Origin: RGIG529 sp050950425
Lineage (GTDB): Bacteria > Bacillota > Clostridia > Oscillospirales > Oscillospiraceae
Direction of reading: 5' to 3'
Assembly (NCBI GenBank): GCA_050950425.1
Contig: JBMNHO010000002.1
Location: forward strand, 682,001-746,000
Length of the DNA stretch: 64,000 bases
The notes beneath the pieces were generated by a model. The model had not been told where the DNA came from, searched no databases, and saw only the letters and a program-made list of their open reading frames with translations. Shown piece by piece: positions 35,004 through 44,034 of this stretch (within the stretch, counting starts at the first letter, position 1; every line of letters starts with the position of its first letter). Position numbers and translations under genes: made by a program.

Positions 35004-36125
35004 TTACTGCGGAATGGCGCCCACGACGCCTTCAATAAACCAAGTCATGTTGTAGATGGCCTCATCGGACATATCCGTTTCCTTCACTTCTCCGCTCTGG
35101 TCTTTCACATCACCGGAAAAGAGAACCAGGCTGCCGTCTATCATGGCCTGTTTTGCCGCATCCACTTTCTCCTGCGCCTCTGCCGGGCAAAGAGCGCTTA
35201 GCTCGTCAATGTCCACCCAGCCGGCCTTCAGCCCTTCCCAATAGGAAGCGGGCTGCCAGGTGCCGTCCATGATGCTCTGGACGTTATCCGTGTAGAACTT
35301 GGCCCAGTTAAACAGCGCGGCGGTCAAGTATGCCTTGGGCGCCGCGTCCGGTGTGGGCGTGTTGTAGCCGATGCACAGCGCGCCGGCCTCCTGCGCCGCC
35401 AGCTGGCACGCGGTAGAGTCCTGATGCTGGGCCAAAACGTCGACGCCCTTGCCCAGCAGCTCAACGGCGGCCTGGCGCTCTTTCGCTACATCGTACCAAG
35501 TGTCCGTCCAGATGACTTCAACGGTTGCGTCCGGGTTCACGGAGCGAACGCCCAAGGTAAAGGCGTTGATGCCGCGGATCACTTCCGGGATGGGCTTTGC
35601 GGCGACATAGCCGATTTTGTTGCCCTCGGTGGAAAGGCCGGCCACAATACCGGTGAGATACCGGGCTTCAATCACCCGGCCCATGTAGTTGCACAGGTTG
35701 CCGGACGTCATGTTGCCGGTGGCATGTCCAAAATAAATATCCGGATGTTCCTTCGCCACATTGGCCACATAAGTCATATGGCCGAAGCTGGTGGCATAGA
35801 CAACGTTGCAGCCCTGGTCGATCAGCTCGCGTACGGCTGTTTCGCAGTCTGCGTTCTCCTGCACGTTTTCTTTGTACAGACAGGAAATTCCCATTTCTTC
35901 CAAAGCCAGCCTGCCCTTGTCGTGGCCTTGGGTGTACCCGCCGTCGTTGATGTCTCCAATGTAGACAAAGCCGACCTTCAGCTCGTCTTTCGGAATGGCC
36001 TTCAGCTCGCTGTCTGTGGGCGTGTCGCTTGGCGCCGCCGATGTGTTGGCGCCGCCGTTTCCGCAGGCGGCAAGGGCCAAAGCCAGCATCGAAGCCAAGA
36101 GAAGCGCAAGAACCCTCTTCTTCAT
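35004..36125 (-). CDS. BMP-family nucleoside-binding lipoprotein
   Basis: 373 residues from ATG 36125 (GGGAGG upstream). Signal peptide with lipobox LALAAC (Cys near 22), then the BMP/PnrA fold: KVGFVYIGDINDGGYTQGHDKG near 52, KEHPDIYFGHATGN near 135, and IGYVAAKPIPEVIRGINAFTLG near 175. Binds purine nucleosides outside the membrane and hands them to the ABC permeases. It lies 89 bases after xpt, linking uptake to salvage. Confidence 0.92.
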   Translation of the reverse strand: MKKRVLALLLASMLALALAACGNGGANTSAAPSDTPTDSELKAIPKDELKVGFVYIGDINDGGYTQGHDKGRLALEEMGISCLYKENVQENADCETAVRELIDQGCNVVYATSFGHMTYVANVAKEHPDIYFGHATGNMTSGNLCNYMGRVIEARYLTGIVAGLSTEGNKIGYVAAKPIPEVIRGINAFTLGVRSVNPDATVEVIWTDTWYDVAKERQAAVELLGKGVDVLAQHQDSTACQLAAQEAGALCIGYNTPTPDAAPKAYLTAALFNWAKFYTDNVQSIMDGTWQPASYWEGLKAGWVDIDELSALCPAEAQEKVDAAKQAMIDGSLVLFSGDVKDQSGEVKETDMSDEAIYNMTWFIEGVVGAIPQ

Positions 36126-36214
36126 CTTTGTTCCTCCCAATTTTGTTTCATTTTTTTCAGACTCTATGCCAAACGGACGTAATCCGTGGAGCACCCGAAT
36201 AGAAAGACATCCGA

Positions 36215-36791
36215 TTATTTTGCGAAGATGACGCCCTCTGCCTCGTTCATCCCCGCAATCCGCGCCAGAGACTCCACCCGGATGCCCTGGCTGCGCACCA
36301 GCTCTCCCCCCGGCTGGAACGCTTTTTCTATGACAATACCGGCGCCGATTAGCGTGGCGCCCGCGTCTTTCACAAGCTTCGACAAACCCAGAAGCGCGCT
36401 GCCGTTGGCCAAAAAGTCGTCAATGATCAAAACCCTGTCCTCCGGCCGCAAAAACTCCTTGGACACGATGATATCATACGCCCCCCCGTGGGTGAAAGAC
36501 TCCACCCGGCTTTTATATACCTCACCGGCAATGTTTTTTGTCTTGGTCTTTTTTGCGAAAATAACAGGAACCCCAAAGGGCTGAGCCGTGATGCACGCGA
36601 TGCCGATCCCCGACGCTTCGATGGTTAAAATCTTTGTCACGCCGCAGCTGCCGAACAGCCGGTAAAACTCCTGAGCCAGCTCGCCAAAAAAAGCCACGTC
36701 CATCTGATGGTTCAAAAAGCTGTCCACCTTCAGAACGCCGTCTTTTTTGACCACGCCGTCTTTCCTGATTTTCTCTTCCAAACGATGCATA
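36215..36791 (-). CDS. xpt: Xanthine phosphoribosyltransferase
   Basis: 192 residues from ATG 36791 (GAGG upstream). Converts xanthine and PRPP to XMP. Seen: N-terminal LEEKIRKDGVVKKDGVLKVDSFLNHQMD (residues 3-30), ILTIEASGIGIA near 58, and the PRPP motif RVLIIDDFLANGSALLGL near 122. In many Firmicutes xpt has a purine riboswitch; here the promoter leaves a leader of only about 40 bases, so none is present. First gene of a likely purine salvage operon with the nucleoside transporter. Confidence 0.95.
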
Positions 36792-36839
36792 GATAAGCCT
36801 CTTTTCCTCGGTTCCCCAATCACAAACAAATTGACTTTG

Positions 36840-36868
36840 ATTATAGCACAAAGTACCTAAAGTTGCAA
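36840..36868 (-). promoter_or_regulatory. Promoter of the xpt/nucleoside-transport operon
   Basis: Minus strand TTGCAA and a perfect TATAAT, 17-base spacer. Confidence 0.75.
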
Positions 36869-37008
36869 GAAGATTGGCCTCGGTTTGGGATATCTTTTTG
36901 GTTTTTGTCGTTTTTTCTCCCCTATGCGGCATCCAGCTGGCGTTCGTTTTAAATTTTATTTTCGTTCCCCTTTTTTCGGGCATCTTTTCATCGGTTTTGC
37001 ATATACTA

Positions 37009-37063
37009 GTCTGTATGCTGTACAACATATACAGACAAAAAGCGGACAGCGTGCCTTTTGACA
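37009..37063 (+). promoter_or_regulatory. Palindrome and -35-like element upstream of the small ORF and prfB
   Basis: GTCTGTAT, 12 bases, ATACAGAC forms an inverted repeat at 37009-37036. It is followed by TTGACA at 37058 and TATATT 19 bases further. This may be an operator and promoter for the 34-residue ORF and prfB. The rest of 36869-37117 is T-rich and shows no gene. Confidence 0.4.
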
Positions 37064-37117
37064 CACGCCCTGTTTGCGACTTTATATTCTACGATTGAGA
37101 GAGGGGACATATGTAAG

Positions 37118-37222
37118 ATGTATACATGGAAGCTGCGCTCCCGCGAAGAGCGCCCGGCTACGCAAGATGTAGACGATTTGATTTTTGACAGCAACGACGA
37201 ATGGAGCGCCAGCGAGCGCTGA
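37118..37222 (+). CDS. Possible 34-residue acidic peptide upstream of prfB
   Basis: Starts MYTWKLRSREERPATQD and ends in an acidic DSNDEWSASER. AGAGGGG lies 11 bases upstream. It is 80 bases before prfB on the same strand. No family recognised; coding is plausible from the ribosome site and GC-rich third positions but not certain. Confidence 0.4.
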   Translation: MYTWKLRSREERPATQDVDDLIFDSNDEWSASER

Positions 37223-37302
37223 TCCCCTGCCTTTTCTCTTTACAGTGCTCCGTATTTTTTGTATAATAGAGCAGAAAAAGAAAGACAAAAGGCGGGAAAT
37301 CG

Positions 37303-38424
37303 ATGATTGAATTTGAAGAATACAAACAGAAACTGAACAATATACGTCCAATGTTGGATGATCTGGGGTCGGCGCTTGATTTAGAGGGGGCCCGCCGGGA
37401 ATTAAAAGAGCTGGAGCAGGAAAGCGGGGCAGACGGGTTTTGGAATGATCTGGCTCGTTCTCAAAGGGTGCTGCAGCGCACCAAGCAACTAAACGCAAAA
37501 TGCGCCTCTCACGCCGCCATGGTACATCAATGGGACGATTTATTGACCCTGTGTGACATGGCTCTGGAGGAGCGGGACGAAAGCCTGCTCCCCGAGCTTT
37601 CCAGCGGGTATGAAGCGTTGTCGAACGCTTTGGATCAGGCGCGTTTGCAGACGCTGTTCTCCAAGGAGTATGACCACAACAACGCCATTTTATCCTTTCA
37701 CGCCGGCGCCGGCGGAACAGAGGCGCAGGACTGGGCCCAGATGCTGTTTCGCATGTATACCCGTTGGGCGGAGCGGCACGGCTTTCAGTACAAAGTTTTA
37801 GATTATCTGGATGGCGACGAGGCCGGAATGAAGAGCGCCACCGTCTTGATCGAAGGAGAAAACGCGTACGGGTACATGCGCAGCGAATCGGGCGTTCACC
37901 GCCTGGTTCGTGTGTCTCCCTTCGATTCCTCCGGTCGGCGGCACACCTCTTTTGCGGCTTTGGAAGTGATGCCGGAGATCGGCGACGACGTGGATATTGA
38001 CATCCGCCCCGAGGATTTGAAGGTAGATACATACCGCAGCGGCGGGGCCGGCGGCCAGCATGTCAACAAAACGGAATCCGCCATCCGCATCACCCATTTG
38101 CCGACGGGGGTCATTGTTGCCTGCCAGAATGAACGCAGCCAACATCAAAACAGGGAAATGGCCATGCGTATGCTGCGCTCAAAGCTCATCGAGATCAAAG
38201 AGCGGGAGCATCTGGATAAAATTGACGACATCAAGGGTGTTCAAATGAAAATCGAATGGGGCAGCCAGATCCGCTCTTATGTCTTTATGCCGTATACCTT
38301 GGCAAAAGACCATCGAACCGGATATGAAGCCGGCAACATCACAGCTGTGATGGACGGTGAGATTGATGGGTTCATCAATGCGTATTTAAAAGCAGACGCC
38401 ACGGGAAACTGGGCGGAAAAATAA
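37303..38424 (+). CDS. prfB: Peptide chain release factor 2, no programmed frameshift
   Basis: 373 residues. Releases peptides at UGA and UAA. Seen: FHAGAGGTEAQDWAQMLFRMY near 129 and the catalytic GGQ loop RSGGAGGQHVNKTESAIRITH near 245. The usual internal +1 frameshift (CTT TGA C near codon 25) is absent: the matching site reads GCG CTT GAT TTA in one continuous frame. AGGCGGG precedes the ATG. Confidence 0.96.
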   Translation: MIEFEEYKQKLNNIRPMLDDLGSALDLEGARRELKELEQESGADGFWNDLARSQRVLQRTKQLNAKCASHAAMVHQWDDLLTLCDMALEERDESLLPELSSGYEALSNALDQARLQTLFSKEYDHNNAILSFHAGAGGTEAQDWAQMLFRMYTRWAERHGFQYKVLDYLDGDEAGMKSATVLIEGENAYGYMRSESGVHRLVRVSPFDSSGRRHTSFAALEVMPEIGDDVDIDIRPEDLKVDTYRSGGAGGQHVNKTESAIRITHLPTGVIVACQNERSQHQNREMAMRMLRSKLIEIKEREHLDKIDDIKGVQMKIEWGSQIRSYVFMPYTLAKDHRTGYEAGNITAVMDGEIDGFINAYLKADATGNWAEK

Positions 38425-38429
38425 AAGCC

Positions 38430-38463
38430 GCACTCTCTCGGTATACCGAGAGAGTGCTTTTTC
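38430..38463 (+). terminator. Terminator after prfB
   Basis: GCACTCTCTCGGTATACCGAGAGAGTGC, then six T: perfect stem directly after the prfB stop, at the convergent boundary with the aldolase gene. Confidence 0.92.
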
Positions 38464-39083
38464 TATGGCTGGGAGCGTAGCGCCGCCGCCTCTTCCGGCG
38501 TGAGGAAAGCGCCGCCGCCCAGCTGCCGGAGCGCCAGGTAAACCCGGGCCGTATGCTCCAGGCTCTCCATCCGGTGATACGCCGTTTCCAGATCCGGCCC
38601 CATGGTTAAGGCGCCGTGATTGGCCAGCAAAATACCGTTGTGGCCCGGTAGCAGCGGCGCGATGGCTTTGGGGATCTCCATGGTCCCCGTTCTGCCATAG
38701 GGTGCCACAGGCACGGCGCCGAGGGTCATCAAAAACTCCCCCAAAATCGGCTCATCCAGCGGCTGCCTGGCGCAGGCAAAGGCAGTGGCCGCCACGGGAT
38801 GGGCGTGTACCACGGCAAACACGTCGGGGCGCAGCGCGTAACACTGCCTGTGCATGGGCCACTCAGACGACGGCCGTCCCTCGGCCGGGGAAAGCAGCCG
38901 GCCTTCCTCGTTGACATGCAGGATCATCTCCGGCGTCATCTCTCCCTTGCTCACCCCGGCTGGGGTGATAAGATATTCCCCTTGTCCCACGCGGACGCTG
39001 ATGTTCCCGTCGTTGGCGGCAACGTATCCCCGCTGCCACATTTTTTTCCCAATCGCGCAGATGCGCGCCTTTTTCTGTTCCAT
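38463..39083 (-). CDS. Class II aldolase/adducin family protein (fuculose-phosphate aldolase-like)
   Basis: 206 residues from ATG 39083 (AGAGGGG upstream). Zinc-dependent sugar-phosphate aldolase fold. Seen: ANDGNISVRV near 24, ITPAGVSKGEM near 41, the first zinc pair VVHAHPVAATAFA near 89, and ILLANHGALTMG near 147 with the third His. The Glu of SSEWPMHRQCY fits the catalytic residue. Probably an L-fuculose- or ribulose-phosphate aldolase, or a methylthioribulose enzyme; no pathway neighbours decide. Confidence 0.88.
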   Translation of the reverse strand: MEQKKARICAIGKKMWQRGYVAANDGNISVRVGQGEYLITPAGVSKGEMTPEMILHVNEEGRLLSPAEGRPSSEWPMHRQCYALRPDVFAVVHAHPVAATAFACARQPLDEPILGEFLMTLGAVPVAPYGRTGTMEIPKAIAPLLPGHNGILLANHGALTMGPDLETAYHRMESLEHTARVYLALRQLGGGAFLTPEEAAALRSQP

Positions 39084-39220
39084 TTTGTAAAACCCCTCTT
39101 CCCCTGTGATTGTCTTTATTATACCCAGTCTCCCCTTTTCCCGCAAATCCTTTCTTCTTCTTTCCCCAAAAGTGTGATACACTAAGTCCATGAAACGAAG
39201 CTTGCGAAAGGAAGAACTTT

Positions 39221-39700
39221 ATGGATCGTATTATGCAACTGCAAAGCGCCTTGCTGCGGGAAATTGACCGCTATGCTCTGTTGGTACAAGACCGGGACCA
39301 GCCCCTCGACTGGGAACGGGTGCATATGGCCAGCAGCGCCCGCCTCGCTTGGATTCTGGCGGAAGAACGGGGGCTAGACCCGGAGCTGTGCGCCTGCGCC
39401 TGCTCTGTTCATGATTATGGCCGCATTCTCACAGGACGCCAGGAGGGCCACGCAGAGGCGGGATATGAACCTGTGAAGCTTTTTTTGCGCCGGCTGCATT
39501 TGTTTGCCCCGGGTGAAATCGAGCAAATTGCCGTTGCCGTCAAAAACCACAGCCGAAAATCCTATGTGGATGCCCCTATGGATGAAGTGATCAAAGACGC
39601 CGATGTGCTGGACTGTACCTGGTACGGCATCCCCTTTTCCCGAGAAGAACATCGCATGCGGTACGAAGCTTACGTTTCGTCCCGCTCCCACGGGCGATGA
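39221..39700 (+). CDS. HD-domain protein
   Basis: 159 residues. HD metal motif: His 35 (RVHMASSA), VHDYGR near 63, GHAEAGYEPVKLFL near 76 and IKDADVLD near 124, a nearly complete HD phosphohydrolase set. Substrate unknown. GAAAGGAAG precedes the ATG. Monocistronic; a hairpin overlaps its stop. Confidence 0.85.
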   Translation: MDRIMQLQSALLREIDRYALLVQDRDQPLDWERVHMASSARLAWILAEERGLDPELCACACSVHDYGRILTGRQEGHAEAGYEPVKLFLRRLHLFAPGEIEQIAVAVKNHSRKSYVDAPMDEVIKDADVLDCTWYGIPFSREEHRMRYEAYVSSRSHGR

Positions 39701-39734
39701 AACGAAAGCGTTCCGTTTGGAACGCTTTCGTTTC
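39699..39734 (+). terminator. Hairpin overlapping the HD gene stop
   Basis: GAAACGAAAGCGTTCC, loop GTTT, GGAACGCTTTCGTTTC; perfect 16-base stem whose 3' arm supplies the only T run. Confidence 0.65.
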
Positions 39735-39857
39735 ATCCGGTGACCCGCTTTCTTTGATCAGTTTCTATCTTTGCGACACAACGCAAAGCAAGAAAGGAAC
39801 CATTGCGTAAAAGCGAGGCAGCGGTTTCTCTCTATTTTCATTTTTTTAAAAAAGGTG

Positions 39858-39886
39858 TTGACATTTGATTTTTTTTTAGTTATAAT
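39858..39886 (+). promoter_or_regulatory. Perfect consensus sigma-A promoter for tRNA-Gly
   Basis: TTGACA, 17 bases, TATAAT, both exact, with an A/T-rich spacer. It drives the tRNA-Gly 46 bases downstream. Confidence 0.9.
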
Positions 39887-39931
39887 AGGCTACGTTGTCA
39901 AGCAAATCGCAGGGCAAAACGAAAGCGCTGC

Positions 39932-40049
<118 letters not shown>

Positions 40050-40109
40050 CATTCGTTTGTGATGATGCTTTTGTTCCGTTGTTTTTATCACATGTCTCAT
40101 TTGTACTGA

Positions 40110-40150
40110 GGGGGGCTGCCGCGTTTTGTCGCGGCAGCCCCCCTTTTTTA
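40110..40150 (+). terminator. Second GC-rich terminator at the pyc boundary
   Basis: GGGGGGCTGCCGCG, six-base loop, CGCGGCAGCCCCCC, then seven T on the plus strand. It backs up the tRNA terminator; on the minus strand it could end pyc, but with no T tract there. Confidence 0.8.
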
Positions 40151-40235
40151 TGGTCATCGATTGGTTGGGCTCACGCTCCGGTGAACCGTACAACGTCCAT
40201 GGCACAACAAGCATTTGTTTTGCAAGCGGTAAAAA

Positions 40236-43200
40236 CTATTTAATGGTGATCAAAAGCTGGCCGCCCTTGACGGTGTTTCCTTCTGCTACGTGGATTTTCT
40301 CCACCACGCCGGCCATGCGGGCCATCACAGAGGTTTCCATCTTCATGGCTTCGATCACGGCAACCACTTGGTTCAGCTCCACTGTGTCACCCACTTTGAC
40401 TTGAATCTTCCCGACAGCGCCGGGGATCGATGCGCCGACCTGGCTTTTGTCCTCCGGGTCTGCCATGGGCACCTGCTTCATAATGGCCGTTGCCGCCGCA
40501 TCCGGCACGGCGACTTCTCTGCGGATGCCGTTCAGCTCAAAGTGAACGTTCCGCGTGCCGTCCTCGTTCAGGTCGCCAAGACCCAAATATTTGATGACTA
40601 GGGTTTTCCCATCCGCGATATTGACCATGTTGGTCTCGCCCAGGGCAAGGCCGTGGAAGAACACATGGCTGCCCAAACGGGTGATATAGCCATATTCCCG
40701 CTGTTTTTTGAAAAACTCTTCCATCACAGTGGGGTACATGCAATAGCTCAGCACATCTCGCCACGTGACGTTTGGTTGAATCTGTTCCACTTTTTTGCGG
40801 ATTTCCTCAAAATCAAACGGCTCCAGATATTCGCCCGGGCGACCTTCCAGGGGCTTTTCGCCCTTCAACACGACCTTTTGCAGATCTTTCGGGAAACCCC
40901 ATGAGGGCTGCCCCATCATACCCTTGAAATAGCTGACGGCGGAATCCGGGAACGCTAGGCTCTCCCCTCGCTGTACAATGTTTTCCGGCGTCAGATCGTT
41001 CTGCGTCATAAAAATCGCCATATCGCCCACCATTTTAGAAGACGGGGTTACCTTTACAATGTCACCCAGCATATCATTGACGACTTTATAATTTTCCTTG
41101 ACTTCCAGGAACCGATGCCCCAGGCCCAGGCTGTCCACCTGGGGCTTCAGGTTAGTATGCTGGCCGCCGGGGATTTCGTACCGGTAAATATCAGTGGCCG
41201 GGCTTTTCAGGCCGGCTTCAAAAATATCATACCGCTCTCTCACGTCCTGCCAGTAATCCGCAAGGTGCTGGAGCTGCTGCAGGTCTAAGCCCGTGTCTCT
41301 CTCCTGTCCCTGGAGCGCCGCCACAACAGAGTTCAAAGAAGGCTGGCTGGTGGAGGAAGCCATGCTGGAAATGGCGCAGTCTACAATGTCCACGCCCGCC
41401 TCGGCGGCAAGCAGATAGGCCGCCACCTGGTTTCCGCTGGTGTCGTGGGTGTGAAGCTGGATGGGAATGCCGACTTCCTGCTTCAGCGCGCTGACCAGCT
41501 GCTTTGCCGCATAGGGCTTCAGCAGGCCGGACATATCTTTGATGGCCAGGATATGGGCGCCCCGGCGTTCCAGTTCCTTTGCCATGTTGATATAATACCG
41601 AACGGTATATTTGTCCCGGCCGGGATCTAAAATGTCACCGGTGTAGCAGATGGCGGCTTCGCAGACTTTTCCGGTTTTTAACACTTCATCCATGGCAACT
41701 TCCATGCCGGGAATCCAGTTGAGCGAGTCAAAAATACGGAACACATCAATGCCGCTTTTGGCAGATTCCTGAATGAATTCCCGGATCAAATTGTCCGGAT
41801 AGTTGGTATATCCCACTGCGTTGGCCCCGCGAAGGAGCATTTGCAGCATAACGTTCGGCACTTTTTCCCGTATCATATCCAGCCGTTCCCAAGGAGACTC
41901 GTGGAGGAAACGATAGGCCACATCAAACGTGGCGCCGCCCCACATCTCCAAAGAAAACGCGTCCGCCAGAATTTCAGAGGTGCCGTCCATACATTTTACA
42001 ATATCCCGGGTTCTCATGCGGGTTGCCAGCAAAGACTGGTGGGCGTCCCGGCAGGTGGTGTCGCAGATCAGCAGCTTTTTCTGATCCAGCACCCATTTTT
42101 TCACTGCCTCCGGCCCCTCTTTATCCAGCAGCTGCTTTAAGCCGGGGCGGGGGTTGCCATGAACCGGCGGGAACCGGGGCGTTTCATACAGCTTGTGTAT
42201 GCCGGAAGGCTCCTTGACCACGATGTTCGCAATGTATTTCAGAACCTTTGTCGCCCTGTCCTGTGACTCGTTTAAGTGAAACAGTTCGGGGGTTTCGTCA
42301 ATGAACTTCGTGTGGCACGCCCCGGCACGAAACGCCGGATGGTTTAAAATATTGTCGATAAACGCAATGTTTGTCTTAACGCCGCGAATGTGCATTTCCC
42401 GCAACGCCCGGGCAGCCTTGTTGCAGACCGTTTCAAAGGCGCGATCCCACGTGGTCACCTTCACCAAAAGGCTGTCATAATACGGAGAGATGACCGTTCC
42501 GGTGGTTGCGTTGGCGCTGTCCAGACGGACACCAAAACCGCCGCTGGATCGATACGCTGTAATCTTCCCGGTGTCCGGCGCGAAGTTATTCGCCGGGTCC
42601 TCCGTGGTGACACGGCATTGAATGGCAAACCCGTCCACTGTTATGTCATCCTGGCTCCTCAGCCCGATTTCCGGGCTGCTTAGCGCATACCCTTCCGCGA
42701 TCAGAACCTGCGCGCGCACCAAATCCACACCGGTGATCATTTCTGTCACGGTGTGTTCCACCTGAATGCGGGGGTTCATCTCAATGAAATAGTGTTTGCC
42801 CTCTTTATCGACCAAAAATTCGATGGTGCCGGCATTGACATATCCAACTTCTTTCGCGATCTTCACGGCATCGTCATACAGGCGCTGCCGCACCTCCTGC
42901 GGCACGGAGAAAGCAGGGCCAAACTCCACCACCTTCTGGTACCGGCGCTGGAGGGAACAATCCCGCTCAAACAAATGCATCACGTTGCCGTGGCTGTCCG
43001 CCAGAATCTGCACTTCAATGTGTTTCGGCTCCACCAGGAATTTCTCGATGAAAATATTGTCGTTGCCAAAGGCTTTTTTGGCTTCGCTTTTCACTAGGTC
43101 GAAGGCGGGGATGACTTCTGCCTCTGTCTGGCAGAGCCGCATCCCCCGGCCGCCGCCGCCGGCCGCCGCTTTCAAAATGATGGGGAACCCATATTCTTTT

Positions 43201-43658
43201 GCCTTGGCCACTGCCTCTTCTCCGCTGGCAAGGGGCAACTTGGAGCCGGGGATGGTGGGAACATTGCACTTCGCCGCAATGCGCTTCGCGCTAAGTTTGT
43301 CCCCCATTTGCTCCAGCACGTGGGAAGGCGGCCCGATAAAGGCAATGCCCTCTTCCTCGCAGGCCCTTGCCAAATCCGCGTTTTCAGACAAAAAGCCATA
43401 GCCCGGGTGGATGGCGTCCGCCCCTCTGCGTCTGGCCAGGTCAATAATCAAATCAATATCCAGATAAGCACCCAACGGACTTTTGTTCTCGCCGATCAAA
43501 TAAGATTCATCCGCCTGAATTCGAAATGTGCTGTACGTATCTTCATTGGAGTACATCGCTATGGTTTGCAAGCCTAAATCATGGCAAGCTCTGAAAATAC
43601 GAACGGCAATTTCGCCACGGTTTGCCGCTAGTACTTTTTTGAACTTTCTTTGTTCCAT
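40236..43658 (-). CDS. pyc: Pyruvate carboxylase
   Basis: 1,140 residues from ATG 43658 (AAGGAGGGG upstream). Makes oxaloacetate from pyruvate, ATP and bicarbonate. Domains in order: biotin carboxylase (1-450, KVLAANRGEIAVRIFRAC start and AAAGGGGRGMRLC ATP loop near 160), carboxyltransferase (about 530-800, RDAHQSLLATRMRT, LHTHDTSGNQ), and biotin carrier (last 80, VIEAMKMETSV with the biotinyl Lys). It is full-length and single-chain. With the malic enzyme at 3179 it covers the pyruvate/C4 node. Confidence 0.98.
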   Translation of the reverse strand: MEQRKFKKVLAANRGEIAVRIFRACHDLGLQTIAMYSNEDTYSTFRIQADESYLIGENKSPLGAYLDIDLIIDLARRRGADAIHPGYGFLSENADLARACEEEGIAFIGPPSHVLEQMGDKLSAKRIAAKCNVPTIPGSKLPLASGEEAVAKAKEYGFPIILKAAAGGGGRGMRLCQTEAEVIPAFDLVKSEAKKAFGNDNIFIEKFLVEPKHIEVQILADSHGNVMHLFERDCSLQRRYQKVVEFGPAFSVPQEVRQRLYDDAVKIAKEVGYVNAGTIEFLVDKEGKHYFIEMNPRIQVEHTVTEMITGVDLVRAQVLIAEGYALSSPEIGLRSQDDITVDGFAIQCRVTTEDPANNFAPDTGKITAYRSSGGFGVRLDSANATTGTVISPYYDSLLVKVTTWDRAFETVCNKAARALREMHIRGVKTNIAFIDNILNHPAFRAGACHTKFIDETPELFHLNESQDRATKVLKYIANIVVKEPSGIHKLYETPRFPPVHGNPRPGLKQLLDKEGPEAVKKWVLDQKKLLICDTTCRDAHQSLLATRMRTRDIVKCMDGTSEILADAFSLEMWGGATFDVAYRFLHESPWERLDMIREKVPNVMLQMLLRGANAVGYTNYPDNLIREFIQESAKSGIDVFRIFDSLNWIPGMEVAMDEVLKTGKVCEAAICYTGDILDPGRDKYTVRYYINMAKELERRGAHILAIKDMSGLLKPYAAKQLVSALKQEVGIPIQLHTHDTSGNQVAAYLLAAEAGVDIVDCAISSMASSTSQPSLNSVVAALQGQERDTGLDLQQLQHLADYWQDVRERYDIFEAGLKSPATDIYRYEIPGGQHTNLKPQVDSLGLGHRFLEVKENYKVVNDMLGDIVKVTPSSKMVGDMAIFMTQNDLTPENIVQRGESLAFPDSAVSYFKGMMGQPSWGFPKDLQKVVLKGEKPLEGRPGEYLEPFDFEEIRKKVEQIQPNVTWRDVLSYCMYPTVMEEFFKKQREYGYITRLGSHVFFHGLALGETNMVNIADGKTLVIKYLGLGDLNEDGTRNVHFELNGIRREVAVPDAAATAIMKQVPMADPEDKSQVGASIPGAVGKIQVKVGDTVELNQVVAVIEAMKMETSVMARMAGVVEKIHVAEGNTVKGGQLLITIK

Positions 43659-43960
43659 TTGGAAAACCCCTCCTTTTTGGTGGAACAATTTTGCAAGCGC
43701 ACTTGAACAAAAATGCACCGTTTCCTTTGTTCATCACCGCATCATTACGCTGTTTTTATTATATCGCCCCCCCGTCTTTTTTGCAATGAAGATTCCGACG
43801 AATTTTTCATTTTGGCAGGTAATACAGCCTGTTCTCCCTTTTTTTGCGGGTGCTTGTATAAAAGCACAATACATTTCCGGCCCCGTCGTCTCGTTTTTGG
43901 TTCTGTTGCAAGATTGGCGCAAATATATGTCACTTTCCTCCAGATTTCCGACAAAAAATT

Positions 43961-43989
43961 TTGCTTTTTGAGAAAAGTTGTAGTAAAAT
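43961..43989 (+). promoter_or_regulatory. Promoter of recG
   Basis: TTGCTT and TAAAAT, 17-base spacer, 45 bases before the recG start. The 43659-43960 gap otherwise holds T-rich sequence and no gene. Confidence 0.5.
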
Positions 43990-44034
43990 AAAAAAATCTT
44001 ATATCTTCGTAGGGAGAAAAAGGAGCCACCCGCT

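Noticed and set aside
36792..36870. Purine riboswitch before xpt
   Set aside because: The leader between the promoter and ATG is only about 40 bases and lacks the conserved loops.
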